Of a DNA stretch of 64,000 nucleotides, positions 46,366 to 56,616 are shown one piece after another; the first letter of the stretch is position 1, and every line of letters starts with the position of its first letter. This DNA is from JBBQXH01 sp963710975 (lineage in GTDB: Bacteria > Actinomycetota > Thermoleophilia > Gaiellales > Gaiellaceae), in the NCBI GenBank assembly GCA_963710975.1, contig CAVQCG010000003.1, positions 310,001-374,000 of the forward strand. Direction: 5' to 3'. Below the pieces are notes generated by a model. That model saw only the letters and a program-made list of their open reading frames with translations. It was not told where the DNA came from and made no database searches. The position numbers were made by a program, and so were the translations under genes.

Positions 46366-47538
46366 ATGGACCAGCTCACCGCCTTCTTCCCTGACCTCCT
46401 CGTAGTTTCCTTGGTGCTACTTGGGGCGGTCGCGCTCGCACCCGTCGCGAGCCTGCTTGGCCTGCCTGGCCCGGCTGCGTTCCTTGCTGCTGGGATTGTG
46501 GTCGGACTCCTCGACATTGTTCCGACCGACGGGCTGGGCGCTGTACCGCTCGAAGAAATCGGGGCAATCGCCCTCTACGCCGTCCTGTTCCAAGGGGGCC
46601 TTTCAACCGGTTTCCGGGCCTGGCGCTCCTGCGCTCGCCCGATTCTTCTCCTTGGTCTTCCCGGTACTGCGGTGACGGCGGCCGCTATTGCGGCGTTCGC
46701 GCATCTCGCCCTCGGCCTGGGGTGGGCGCTGGCCGCGTTCGTGGGTATCGCCCTCTCTCCGACGGATCCGGCAGCGGTCTACGCCGTGCTACGGGGGGAG
46801 AGTCGCACGCGGGCGCGAACCGTCCTCGAAGGGGAATCGGGGTTCAACGACCCGGTCGGTATCTCGCTGATGGTGGTCGCCGTCCTGCTTGTCGCCGATC
46901 CGAACGCGGGGGTCGCCGACGGTGTCGCGCGCTTCGCGGAGGAGTTGTTCATCGGGCTTGCGGGAGGGATTGTCGGTGCGCTCATTCTCGGGGTGCTGCT
47001 GGCTGCCACGCCGCGGCTCGAGGAGGGCCTGCAGGCGGCCGCGGTACTCCTCGGCGTTCTCGTCATTGGTGCCGCGACAGCGACCCTGCATGGCAGCGGG
47101 TTCCTGGCCGTGTTCGTCACCGGCCTCCTGATTGCTGATCGCTGGGAAAAGCAGGACGGACGCCACCACGCGATCCCTGAGGCCGCGGCTGCTGTCGCAG
47201 AACCTGTCCTGTTCGGGCTGCTCGGCGCGTCGTTTGCCTCAGTCGTCGGGGCGACCGAGGTTTGGCAGGGAGTTGTGCTGACCCTCGTTACCGTCCTCGC
47301 GGTACGACCTATGGTTGCTGCGGCCTGCCTGATCGGAAGCCGCCTGTCTCGGGCGGAGCGCGTGCTCGTCTCCTGGGGGGGATTGAAGGGTGCGGTGCCT
47401 CTCCTTCTGGCCGCCTACCCCGCCCTCGATGGGCTCGACGAGGCAACACGAACCAAGGCCATAGTCCTCGTCGCAACAGCCGCATCGATCCTCCTGCAAG
47501 GCGCAACACTCCGACGCGTCGCAGCGGGAAGCCGATGA
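46366..47538 (+). CDS. Cation/proton antiporter (CPA1/NhaP-like)
   Basis: The 390-residue protein (ATG 46366; a TTG lies three codons upstream) has about 12 membrane segments and the CPA signature: ALYAVLFQGGLSTGF, ALSPTDPAAVYAVLR and ESGFNDPVGISLMVVAVLL, where the Asp residues bind cations. It exchanges Na+ or K+ for H+ at the inner membrane. No RCK or TrkA domain is attached. An inverted repeat follows its stop. Confidence 0.88.
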   Translation: MDQLTAFFPDLLVVSLVLLGAVALAPVASLLGLPGPAAFLAAGIVVGLLDIVPTDGLGAVPLEEIGAIALYAVLFQGGLSTGFRAWRSCARPILLLGLPGTAVTAAAIAAFAHLALGLGWALAAFVGIALSPTDPAAVYAVLRGESRTRARTVLEGESGFNDPVGISLMVVAVLLVADPNAGVADGVARFAEELFIGLAGGIVGALILGVLLAATPRLEEGLQAAAVLLGVLVIGAATATLHGSGFLAVFVTGLLIADRWEKQDGRHHAIPEAAAAVAEPVLFGLLGASFASVVGATEVWQGVVLTLVTVLAVRPMVAAACLIGSRLSRAERVLVSWGGLKGAVPLLLAAYPALDGLDEATRTKAIVLVATAASILLQGATLRRVAAGSR

Positions 47539-47562
47539 AGAACACTCGCGAGCCGGCAACTC

Positions 47563-47643
47563 GGTTGAACGGTGCGGGGCAGCGCCCTCGATGCGGGCCG
47601 GTCAGCCCCCTGACGCTCGCAGACTGCCCCGCACCGTTGAACC
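47563..47643. repeat. 20-bp inverted repeat after the antiporter
   Basis: GGTTGAACGGTGCGGGGCAG (47563-47582) is matched in inverted orientation at 47624-47643 with one mismatch and a 41-base spacer. It could terminate transcription or be the ends of a small palindromic element. Confidence 0.6.
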
Positions 47644-47725
47644 CCCGGCTGGGTAGTTGCAGGCCACGCGAACAGTCTCCGCTAGGGCTTGACGAGGTGG
47701 GTACCGCCCCTCGATTGGAGGGCAC

Positions 47726-48247
47726 ATGATCGGTCTCCTGTTCGAGGTCGGAGAGGATCTCTATCTTGTGGCAGATAATGACGTGAATTGGCTCTTGGGT
47801 GAGTTGTTTGCGGTGCGTGTTGGGACGAATCAGCGGGCTCACCAAGCGTTGACGCAGATCGGCGAGGCGCGACGTCGTGGGCTACCGGTGAAGCTGCGGG
47901 ATTGGCAGGACGCTGATATGCATGCGCTTGCCCGCGCGCTTGACCATTGCCGCAACGCGCTGCTAACGGCGCCCGAGGAACACGAGATGCCGGTCCAGTG
48001 GCCGCTCTTTGGGTTTCGCAACGCAGTGATCGACGTTGACCCGCTCAGCCAGCCCCGCACATATCACCTGGCCGCATTGGACGGGAGGCCCAGGTTCTTC
48101 TTCAGTTTCACCGGTGACTACGGACCTGGCGACCGGCTGGTCTACACGGCCCGGGAGGCGTTTCGTGTGCTCGCGGTGGAGCCAGCATCCGGCAGCGACG
48201 GCCGCCTCATCTGCGAAGCCTGGGCGCGCAGACCAACGCACTGCTGA
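47726..48247 (+). CDS. Uncharacterised protein
   Basis: The 173-residue protein starts MIGLLFEVGEDLYLVADND and has a long middle helix region (HALARALDHCRNALLTAPEE) and a C-terminal beta part (FFFSFTGDYGPGDRLVY). I recognise no domain. Codon use looks less biased than its neighbours, so recent acquisition is possible. It stands alone between the antiporter and the decayed GT2 gene. Confidence 0.55.
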   Translation: MIGLLFEVGEDLYLVADNDVNWLLGELFAVRVGTNQRAHQALTQIGEARRRGLPVKLRDWQDADMHALARALDHCRNALLTAPEEHEMPVQWPLFGFRNAVIDVDPLSQPRTYHLAALDGRPRFFFSFTGDYGPGDRLVYTAREAFRVLAVEPASGSDGRLICEAWARRPTHC

Positions 48248-48408
48248 GCTACCGTCCCGGACACCGGTCCGTACTCCGACTCCTATGCCGGCTGGTGTGA
48301 ACTCGCGCGACCTGTCCGCCGAGTATGGAAGAGCCGCAGCTGGGATGTTCGTTGGTTCCTGCGGGCTGACCCTGGCAAGGGGCCGGCTGGAACCGGGCCC
48401 GGCGGCCT

Positions 48409-48414
48409 TACAAT
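48409..48414 (+). promoter_or_regulatory. -10-like element of a leaderless start
   Basis: TACAAT at 48409-48414 is followed 6 bases later by GTG 48421. This spacing is typical of leaderless transcripts. The -35 region is weak. Confidence 0.35.
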
Positions 48415-48420
48415 CCGTCT

Positions 48421-48786
48421 GTGCCGAGCCTGACGGCAGTTGTCCCGGCGACGAACCAGCCGGGCACTCTCCCCTCGTGCCTGGCCGCAATCCGCGGTGC
48501 CGATGAGCCGCCGGAAGAGGTCGTCGTCGTCGACGGCCCGCGCGGCGCCGGGCCGGCGCGCGCACGCAACGACGGCGCGCGCCGAGCGGCAGGTGACGTG
48601 CTTGTCTTCGTCGACGCCGACGTGGTCGTGCACAGAGACGCGTTCCGGCGCCTGCGCGAAGCCTTCAGGCGCGACCCCGACCTCGTTGCCGTCTTCGGGT
48701 CGTACGACGACGGCCCGGCCGATGAGGGCGTCGTCTCGGCCTTCCGGAATCTCCTCCACCACTCCGTGCACCAGGAGTCTGCAGGC
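48421..48786 (+). pseudogene. Glycosyltransferase family 2, truncated after 120 residues
   Basis: From GTG 48421 the frame has the GT2 start (LTAVVPATNQPGTLPSCLAAI, VVVVDGPRGAGPARARNDG, VLVFVDADVVVHRDAF). It ends abruptly at about 48786 (LHHSVHQESAGLATTF), where the sequence becomes that of another gene. The acceptor half is lost. Confidence 0.65.
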
Positions 48787-49912
48787 CTGGCGACGACGTT
48801 CTGCCCGACGTGGCCCGGTTTCCAGCCTCGTCCGAGCCACCTGAGCTCGTCCCTGAGGTCGAGCGCCTGTTCGGCCCTCGGGTGGAGCTCCGAGAGTTCC
48901 GTCCGCACCAGACGATCGAGCAAGACCGGGCCCTATTCGCGACGATGCGAAACCGGCTGCCCCGTACGGCGATCTCCTGCGGCAGCTGCTCGTCCGTGAG
49001 CCGTATGACCTGATCGTGGCGGGCTTCTACGAGGCGCACGCCGCCTCCCACCAGTTCTGGAAGTATCGCGACCGCGAGGACGCGCCACTTGGGTTGGCGA
49101 ACGCGATTCGCGATACATACGAGGCGGTCGATCGCGAGCTCGGACTCCTTCTGGAGCAGCTGCCCGGCTCCAACGTCGTGGTGCTCTCGGGCATGGGGAT
49201 GAAGTCGGATTACCCTGCCACCGGCCTGATCGAGGCGTTCTGCCATCGTCTGGGCTACCAGGCCGCCGTCGCGGGCGCTGGCGGAGTGGACGCTCGATCG
49301 CTCGCCCGGCGAGTGCTGCCCGAGTCCTGGCGTATTGCGATCAGCGAGCGCCTGCCGCGGGATGCACAGGAGCGCGCGCTCGGAACCAGTTTCGCAACGC
49401 GACCGACTGGTTGATGACAACAGCGTTTTCCATCCCGACGCTTTACGGGGCGTTCCTCCGGGTGAATCTCGCGGGCGTGAACCGCAGGGGATCGTGGGTC
49501 CAGCCGACTACGAGACGGTCCTCGACGCAGCTCGAGGAGGATCTCGCACAGCTCGTCGATCCGGTCACCGGCGGGCCCGCAGGTCGGCGACTGCGCGGAC
49601 GGTTGACCTATATGGCGGCGGGCCCCCGGAGTCGCTCCCCGACCTGTTCGTGGAGATGGAGCCGGCGGGGCACTTCCGGCCCGAGCTCGTCCACCCTCGA
49701 GCACGGCTGACACAGCTCCCGCCCGCATACTTCAGGGACTCGCATCACTCGCCGGTCGGATGGCTCGCGGCCGCGGCCCCGTCGGTCGCCGCAGGTGGCG
49801 AGCTGCCACCGGTCGACGTGCTCGACCTGGCGCCTGCCTTCCTCGCACTGCTCGGGGAGCCGGTGCCGCCGGAGCTCCCGGGGCGCCACCGACCGGCCTG
49901 CTCGCCGGCTGA
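48787..49912 (+). pseudogene. Alkaline-phosphatase-superfamily (phosphodiesterase) gene, 5'-truncated and frameshifted
   Basis: After a junction at about 48787 the sequence reads in several frames: FPASSEPPELVPEVERLFGPRVELREF, then AGFYEAHAASHQFWKYRDRED and VVVLSGMGMKSDYPATGL, then LYGGGPPESLPDLFVE and PPVDVLDLAPAFLALLGEPVPPELPG. These are parts of a type I phosphodiesterase/alkaline-phosphatase fold. At least three frame changes are needed. It ends at the TGA 49910-49912. Confidence 0.6.
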
Positions 49913-50321
49913 TCCGGTGTCGATCGTGACCGGCGTGCCGAGCCGCAGCCGATGCTGGGGATAGGCCGACTCCGACCCCGGGGACCGCAAGACGGAGCAT
50001 CCAGTATCCTCCGAGCCAGACGATGCGGCCGAGGCTGGCCGTCCACGTACCGGGCGCCGACGATGGTGCGTCGTCCTTGGCGGTTGGATACGTGAAGGAT
50101 GAGTCGGATGCTTACGGCGTTTCCGCCGGGCAGGACAGATCGTCGTGACCATCGGAGAGCGATGCTTCGCGGGGCGATCGATTTCACACGCGCTCGATAC
50201 GGCCGAATGCCGGCGCGTTGAGATCTCGGCGAAAAAAAAAAAAAAAAAAAAAAAATCGGCGTTCGGGCAGAATCTTGCCAATCGGCGCCGTTGGCCTGAG
50301 GCGCGTACGATCAGGGCCGTG
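49913..50321. other. Gap without genes before the second P-type ATPase
   Basis: I see no gene in this stretch. It holds the 24-base A-run and the expected promoter of the ATPase, for which I see no clear -10/-35 pair. Confidence 0.5.
50232..50255. repeat. 24-base poly-A tract
   Basis: An uninterrupted run of 24 A residues stands in otherwise very GC-rich sequence. It is flanked by direct copies of TCGGCG (50226-50231 and 50256-50261). Confidence 0.95.
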
Positions 50322-53100
50322 ATGTCGGCAGAGTCGACAGCCGATCGTTCGTCGACTGACACCCCATATGCCTGCGACGCCAGGGAGGTCGTGGCCGGGC
50401 TGGAGTCGGATGCGGACTCCGGCCTGACCGACGCGGAGGCGGCGGCGCGGTTCGTCGCGGTACGGGCCGAACGAGATCCGCGAGGAGAAGCCGCCGTCGA
50501 TGTGGGCGGTGGCGGCGCAGCAGCTGCGCGATCCGATGAACATCATGCTGATCGCGGTTGTCGCGGTGAGCTTCGTGATCGGCGAGGTCTCCACCGGCGT
50601 GATCGTCGCGCTGCTCATCCTGCTCAACATCGTCCTCGGCACGGGCCAGGAGCTGAAGGCGCGCGCGAGCATCGACGCCCTCGCGAACCTCCAGGTGCCC
50701 CAGGCGAAGGTCGTGCGCGACGGCTCGGTCGCGCTCGTCCCAGCGGTCGACCTCGTTCCCGGCGACGTCGTCCAGCTGGAGGCGGGCGACATCGTCCCCG
50801 CCGACGGCCGCATCGTCAGGTCGGCGACGCTGGAGACGCAGGAGGCGGCTCTCACCGGCGAGAGCGCCCCGGTCGCGAAGGACGCGGGCGTGCTCGCCGG
50901 GTCGGAGGTGGGCCTCGGCGACCGCACGAACATGCTCTTCCAGAACACCGCGGTGACGAGGGGGACGGCCGCGATGGTCGTGACCGCGACGGGCATGGAG
51001 ACCGAGATGGGGAAGATCGCGACGATGCTGACCGCCGTCACCCGCACGCGGTCGCCGCTCCAGAAGGAGCTCGGCTCGCTGACCTACGTGCTCGGGATCA
51101 TCGCGTGGGGCGCGGTCGCGATCATCGTCATCGTCGGCGTCCTCCGCGGCGAGAAGTTCAGCGACGTGCTGCTGCTGGGGACGGCGATGGCGATCTCGGC
51201 GATCCCGACGGGCATGCCGGCGTTCGTCTCCGGCCTGCTGTCGATGGGCGCGAAGCAGCTCGCCGCCGCGAAGGCCGTCGTCAAGAACCTCACCGACGTC
51301 GAGACGCTGGGCGCGACGAGCGCGATCAACACCGACAAGACCGGCACCCTGACGCTGAACCAGATGATGGTCTCGACCATGTACACGGGCGACGCGTGGT
51401 TCACGGTCGAGGGGGAGGGTTACCGGAAGACGGGAGCCCTCACGTCGGTCGTCGGGGCCCCAGTGCCGGACTTCACGCGGATCGCGCTCGGGCTCGTTCT
51501 CGACAGCGACGCGACCGTCGGCGACGACGGAAGCGTGGTCGGCGACCCGACGGAGGCTGCGCTCGTCGTGCTCGCGGCCAAGCTCGGCGTCGATGCGGAG
51601 GAGACCCGCCGGGCCTATCCGCGCATCGCCGAGGTGCCGTTCGACTCCGACTACAAGTTCATGGCCACCTTCCACCGCTACCCGGTGGACGGAGACGCGC
51701 GCGTGATCCAGCTCGTCAAGGGCGGCCCCGACGTCGTGCTCGCGCGCTGCACCCTCTCCGGCGGACCGATGACCGGCTCGCAGGTGCCGATCGAGGAGGC
51801 TCGCTCCGGCATCGACGCCGCGAACGAGCGCATGGGCGAGAAGGGTCTGCGCGTGCTCGCCTTCGCCGCGCGCTTCGTCGACGACGGGGAGCTCGAGGCG
51901 ATGAACGCCGACCCGATGTCGCTGACCCAGGACCTCGCGTTCGTCGGCATGGTCGGGATCATCGACCCGCTGCGGCCGTCGTCGAAGGTCGCCGTCCAGA
52001 CCGCGCTCGGCGCCGGCATCGACGTGCGCATGATCACGGGCGACCACGCCGTCACCGCGCAGGCGATCGGCGAGACGCTCGGGCTCGGGCCGGGGGCGAT
52101 CAGCGGTAGCGAGCTGCAGGCGTTGTCGGACGAGGAGTTGGCCCGCCGGCTCCCGAAGCTGCACGTCTTCGGCCGCGTCTCGCCGCAGGACAAGCTTCGC
52201 CTCGCCCGGCTGATGCAGGAGCAGGGGCTGATCGTGGCGATGACCGGCGACGCGGTCAACGACGCGGCCGCCCTCAAGCAGGCTGACATCGGCGTGGCGA
52301 TGGGCAGCGGCAGCGAGGTGACCAAGCAGGCCGGCCGGATGATCCTCACCGACGACAACTTCGGCACGCTCGTCAATGCCGTCGAGATCGGCCGCCGGGT
52401 CTACGAGAAGGTCGTCTCCTACGTCCGCTACCAGATGACGCAGCTGCTGTCGCTCGTATTCCTGTTCCTCGCCGCGACCGCGTTCGACATCAACCAGGGC
52501 GTGGCCCTCACCCCGCTGATGGTGCTGTACCTGCTCGTGTTCATGACCGCCTCCGGCGTCGTCGTGATCGCGGTCGACCCCGGGGCGCCCGACGTCATGC
52601 ACCGGCCGCCGCGCGACCCGAAGGTGCCGATCACCAACCGGGCCGCGGTCACGCTCTGGGTCGTCTACGCCGCCACGCTCTTCGTCGCCGCCCTGATCCC
52701 GCTCGTCGCGGGACCGGACGACCCGAGCACCGACGTGCCGACCGCTTCGCTGACGATGACCTTCGTCGTCATGGGACTCGGCACCGTCTTCAACGCGCTC
52801 ACCAACCGGCGCGACCCCGCCAGCGGGCTCTCGTCCCCGCTGCTAAAGGCACTCGGCATCTCGCTTTTCCCCCTCACCATGATCGTCCTCGCGACGGAGC
52901 TGCCGGGTCTCCAGAAGGGCCTGCTCACCACCTCGCTTACCGGCAACCAGTGGCTCGCCTGCTTCGGACTGGCCGCCCTTCTGCCGCTGGTGGTCGAGTC
53001 GGGCAAGTGGATCCGCCGCAGACGCGTTCCGGCGCCGGCCGCGATCGACGCGCAGCGCGCGCTCACCCCTGATCGAGCAACCATGGAGGGCACATCGTGA
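50322..53100 (+). CDS. P-type cation ATPase 2, frameshifted near the N-terminus
   Basis: The long frame (from 50500) has the actuator motif TQEAALTGESAP, the DKTGTLTLNQM site, ISAIPTGMPAFVS in place of the canonical PEGLP in M4, and TGDAVNDAAALKQADIGVAMG in place of TGDGVNDAPAL. The N-terminus (from ATG 50322, AREVVAGLESD..DAEAAARF) is in another frame; a one-base shift near 50458 joins it to YGPNEIREEKPPSMW. Roughly 925 residues. The ion is uncertain. The stop overlaps the PPK2 start. Confidence 0.85.
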
Positions 53101-53924
53101 GCAGGAAGACGAAGGAGCACGAGGACGAAAAGAGCCCGGCGGCCCCCGCCGCCAGGATGCGTCGCAAGGAGTACGAGCGGGAGATGCGGAAACTGCACGG
53201 CGAGCTGGTGGCCATGCAGGAGTGGGTCAAGGCGACGGGCGCGAAGATCTGCATCGTCTTCGAGGGGCGCGACACCGCCGGCAAGGGCGGCACGATCAAG
53301 CGGATCACCGAGCGCGTCAGCCCCCGCGTGTTCCGAGTCGTCGCCCTGCCTGCGCCTACCGACCGCGAGAAGTCGCAGATGTACGCGCAGCGCTACATCC
53401 AGCACTTCCCCGCCGCGGGCGAAGTCGTGATCTTCGACCGCAGCTGGTACAACCGCGCGGGCGTCGAGCGGGTCATGGGCTTCTGCACCAAGGAGCAGAC
53501 GAAGGGGTTCCTGGAGCAGGTCCCGCAGGTCGAGCGGACGATGGTCGACTCCGGGATCATCCTCATCAAGTACTGGCTGGAGGTCAGTCCCGAGGAGCAA
53601 ACCCGCCGACTCGAGAGCCGGATCGACGATCCGCGGAAGATCTGGAAGCTCTCGGACTTGGACCTGAAGTCGTACGGCCGGTGGTTCGATTACTCGCGCG
53701 CCCGCGACGCGATGTTCGCCGCCACGGACACCGCGTGGGCGCCCTGGTTCGTCGCCGACACGAACGACAAGAAACGCGGCCGCCTCAACATCATCAGCCA
53801 TTTGCTGAGCCAGATCCCGTACAAGCCGCTCGCGCCGGCGGACGTCAAGCTGCCGAAACGCCAGGGTGCCCAGGGCTACAGCGAGCCCGACCTGCCGCTG
53901 CGCCACATCCCGACCCCGTTCTAA
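53097..53924 (+). CDS. ppk2: Polyphosphate kinase 2
   Basis: The 275-residue protein has the PPK2 fold: Walker A EGRDTAGKGGTIKRI at about 55-70, the PPK2 signature FDRSWYNRAGVERVMGF at about 117-133 and IKYWLEVSPEEQTRRLESRI. PPK2 uses polyphosphate to make nucleoside triphosphates or the reverse. The GTG overlaps the ATPase stop, so the pair is translated together; ATP supply to the pump is a possible logic. Confidence 0.92.
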   Translation: MSRKTKEHEDEKSPAAPAARMRRKEYEREMRKLHGELVAMQEWVKATGAKICIVFEGRDTAGKGGTIKRITERVSPRVFRVVALPAPTDREKSQMYAQRYIQHFPAAGEVVIFDRSWYNRAGVERVMGFCTKEQTKGFLEQVPQVERTMVDSGIILIKYWLEVSPEEQTRRLESRIDDPRKIWKLSDLDLKSYGRWFDYSRARDAMFAATDTAWAPWFVADTNDKKRGRLNIISHLLSQIPYKPLAPADVKLPKRQGAQGYSEPDLPLRHIPTPF

Positions 53925-54333
53925 TTCCAACGCCGCGGAGGGCCTCGTGCTCGTCAGTCGTGACGCTGACGGGAAGATCAAGGTGACGACAACGCCGACG
54001 ATGTGGTGCAAGGGCGCGGCGCTCGAACGTGTAGCCGCCGACCCACAGCATGTTGAACCACGCCGATCCGTCGTAGTACGCTCCGCAGGCTCGGGGAAGT
54101 GGCGAGGCCGCGCAAAACGTGGCCGCGACCTGAGACGAAGCTGCGCGTTTCCATTGGATGAGGTTTCCTCGCCCCAGGGGTATCAGCATTCTCAAGGCGC
54201 AAGCACACGGACCACGGAGGAGTCGTCCAAGGATCACCCCAACCGGCGGGAGAATGTGAGCGCTCGGCCGCACCCGCTCGTCGTCCTGATCATGGTCGAG
54301 GTCGGGACGGTCTCCAGCCCGCGAGGGCTCTGA
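53925..54333. other. Gap without recognisable genes
   Basis: About 400 bases between PPK2 and the second antiporter. No frame shows family similarity; some short minus-strand reading (WVGGYTFERRALAPH) may be a remnant but cannot be assigned. Confidence 0.4.
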
Positions 54334-55602
54334 ATGCAGTGGTCCCTCGCCATCGTGTTGCTCGCGCTGCTCGGCGTGGCGGCGATTTCGCAGCGGTTGT
54401 CCGGGACGCCGATTACACCGGCGATGGTGTTCGTCGCATTCGGGTTGCTGGTTGGACCCGAAGTGCTCGGCGGGATCGACGTCGAGAGTTCGAGCGAGAC
54501 CGTGCGAACACTGGCGGAGGCAACGCTGGCGATGGTGCTGTTCTGCGACGCCGCGCGCATCGATCTCCGGCAGCTTCGCCCCGATGTCGGAGTGCCGGTG
54601 CGCCTCCTCGGGATCGGACTGCCGCTGACAATCGCGCTCGGCGCCGTTGTCGGAGCCGTCATCTTCGACCGGCTGACGATCGCAGAGGCTGTCATTCTGG
54701 CGGTGGTCCTGGCGCCGACCGACGCTGCTCTGGGACAGGCGGTTGTGACCGAGCCGCGCATCCCACGGAGGATCCGCCAGGGGCTCAACGTCGAGAGCGG
54801 ACTCAACGACGGGATCTGCGTCCCACTGCTGTTCGCGGCCGTGGCGGTGGCCGACGTGGGATCGGAGATCTCGGAGGGCCGCAGCGCGGGAACGCTCCTA
54901 CTCGAGGAGATCGGCTACGGGGTCGTCGGCGGCGTCGCAGGTGGACTCTTGGTCGCGGCGATCGTCAAATACGCGGGCCGCCGAGAGTTGATCGCGGATC
55001 CGTGGCTGCAGGTGATCCCGGCCGCGGGCGCCTTGCTTGCCTATGGAACAGCAAGTGGGCTCGGCGGATCGGGCTTCATCGCAGCGTTCGTCGCGGGCAT
55101 CATCTTTCGGCTGGCGCTCGGGCGCGACCCCGGACACATCAACGACTTCAGTGAGAAGGTGGGGAACGTGCTCAACGGCGCGACCTTCGTGCTCTTCGGG
55201 GCCATTCTGCTCGGACCCGCCCTCACTGAACTGAGCTGGAAGCTTGCTCTGTACGCGGTTCTGAGCCTGACGCTGGTGAGGATGCTCCCGGTCGCGATCG
55301 CGATGTTGGGGACGCGGGCAAAGCTGCCGACGCTCGGCTTCCTCGGCTGGTTCGGTCCCCGCGGTCTGGCGTCGATCGTGTTCGCGGTAATCGTGGTCGA
55401 GGAGTCGAACCTGCCCCACGAGAACCTGATCGTGCTCGCGATCTACCTGACCGTGGGGCTCTCGGTCTTCGCCCACGGCCTCAGCGCTGCCCCCCTCGCC
55501 GATCGATACGCCCGCTGGTACGAGCGGCACCCACGTGACAAGGCCCCGACGATGGAGAGCGTCCCAACCGAAGTGACACGAGCCCGCGGGCCAGGAGCGT
55601 AG
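54334..55602 (+). CDS. Cation/proton antiporter 2 (CPA1/NhaP-like)
   Basis: The 422-residue protein has about 12 hydrophobic segments, the Asp-bearing VVLAPTDAALGQAVV and NVESGLNDGICVPLLFA of the CPA1 core and a short hydrophilic C-terminal tail (HPRDKAPTMES). It exchanges Na+ or K+ for protons. It is a different branch from the antiporter at 46366. An ATG 54334 start without a clear ribosome binding site is assumed. Confidence 0.87.
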   Translation: MQWSLAIVLLALLGVAAISQRLSGTPITPAMVFVAFGLLVGPEVLGGIDVESSSETVRTLAEATLAMVLFCDAARIDLRQLRPDVGVPVRLLGIGLPLTIALGAVVGAVIFDRLTIAEAVILAVVLAPTDAALGQAVVTEPRIPRRIRQGLNVESGLNDGICVPLLFAAVAVADVGSEISEGRSAGTLLLEEIGYGVVGGVAGGLLVAAIVKYAGRRELIADPWLQVIPAAGALLAYGTASGLGGSGFIAAFVAGIIFRLALGRDPGHINDFSEKVGNVLNGATFVLFGAILLGPALTELSWKLALYAVLSLTLVRMLPVAIAMLGTRAKLPTLGFLGWFGPRGLASIVFAVIVVEESNLPHENLIVLAIYLTVGLSVFAHGLSAAPLADRYARWYERHPRDKAPTMESVPTEVTRARGPGA

Positions 55603-55792
55603 CCGCTCGCCGTTGTTCGTTTTGCAGCTGATTTGCAGCGGAATCGGGACAACTACTGCGTCGCGAGGGTGAGCATGCTGGCGAGCATGCGTCCGCTGGC
55701 TGGCCGGACCATGCCGGCACCCTGGTGATGATGGCGTGCTTTGGCCGGCGCCGACTTCCGTGCGTCGGGCCCGCTTGCTTGCTGCCGATGGC

Positions 55793-56616
55793 TCAGGCTG
55801 GAGTGGGCTCGAACCGTGAGGCCATCCGCGCCAGAGTAGAAAGCAGGGCTGCAGCGGTCTCTGCCCGCGTCTTCCAGAATCCGGCCGTGCGGAGCGAACT
55901 AGCCTGGGCGTAAGCGGCGAGCCAGTCAAGTACGGCGGCGGGATCCTGTTCGAGCAGCACCCTGAGCATCTGGCGGCGCTCTCCTGCACGAAGGCCGAGG
56001 CCCAGATCCCGCGCAGCGTGACGGAGGTCGAGGCGCGTAACGATCATCCCGCTGCGGACCGGCGTGAGCAGCTGATCGACGAAGGCATCGACACCCACCT
56101 CGTCGGGGTGCTCGAGGGGCGGCGCCTCACGCAGGTGGAGAGCAAGGCGGTCGTGCGGGCCGAGTTGATCCACCTCCGCGGCCAGCGCCTCGGCGAGGAG
56201 TCGGCCCCATGCGCGGTAGACGGTGGGTGCGATCGCCTCGACCTTGGCGAGATAGAGCGGGAGCCACGAGTTCAGGTGCTCGTGGAAGAGGGCCCGCCGT
56301 GCCGTTTCGCTCCTTCTGTCCTCGATCTCGCTGAGCAAGGCGTAGAAGGCGAGGAGTGCGCTCAGATGATCCGGCTCGGTCGGTGGCACGAGGCCGAGGG
56401 CCCGCCAGAACCCTGCAACGTGGTCGCGGGCGTCACCGCCGATCATCCCTTCCGCCCCGACGTAGATCGAGGCGTACGGGGCGAGCTCGAAGACGAACAG
56501 CTCGGTCCAGTCCGCCGCGGCGGGGCGGCGGGCAGCCCGAGCAGCTCGGAGAGCCGGTCCGTCTGCGGACAGGGCGGCTCGGCAAGCGCCCCGAGGGCAC
56601 GCAGCAGTTCGCTCAT
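55793..56616 (-). CDS. TorD/NarJ-type molybdoenzyme chaperone, frameshifted
   Basis: The C-terminal 217 residues in one frame (HVAGFWRALGLVPPTEPDHLSALLAFYALL) are a TorD-like all-helical chaperone for the molybdopterin subunit. Its N-terminus (ATG 56616: MSELLRALGALAEPP) is in another frame; TELFVFELAPYASIYVGAEG joins both after a one-base shift near 56525. The ATG overlaps the stop of the catalytic subunit (ATGA). About 274 residues in all. Confidence 0.75.

Noticed and set aside
50311..52602. 763-residue minus-strand frame over the P-type ATPase
   Set aside because: Antisense shadow caused by codon bias; no motif.
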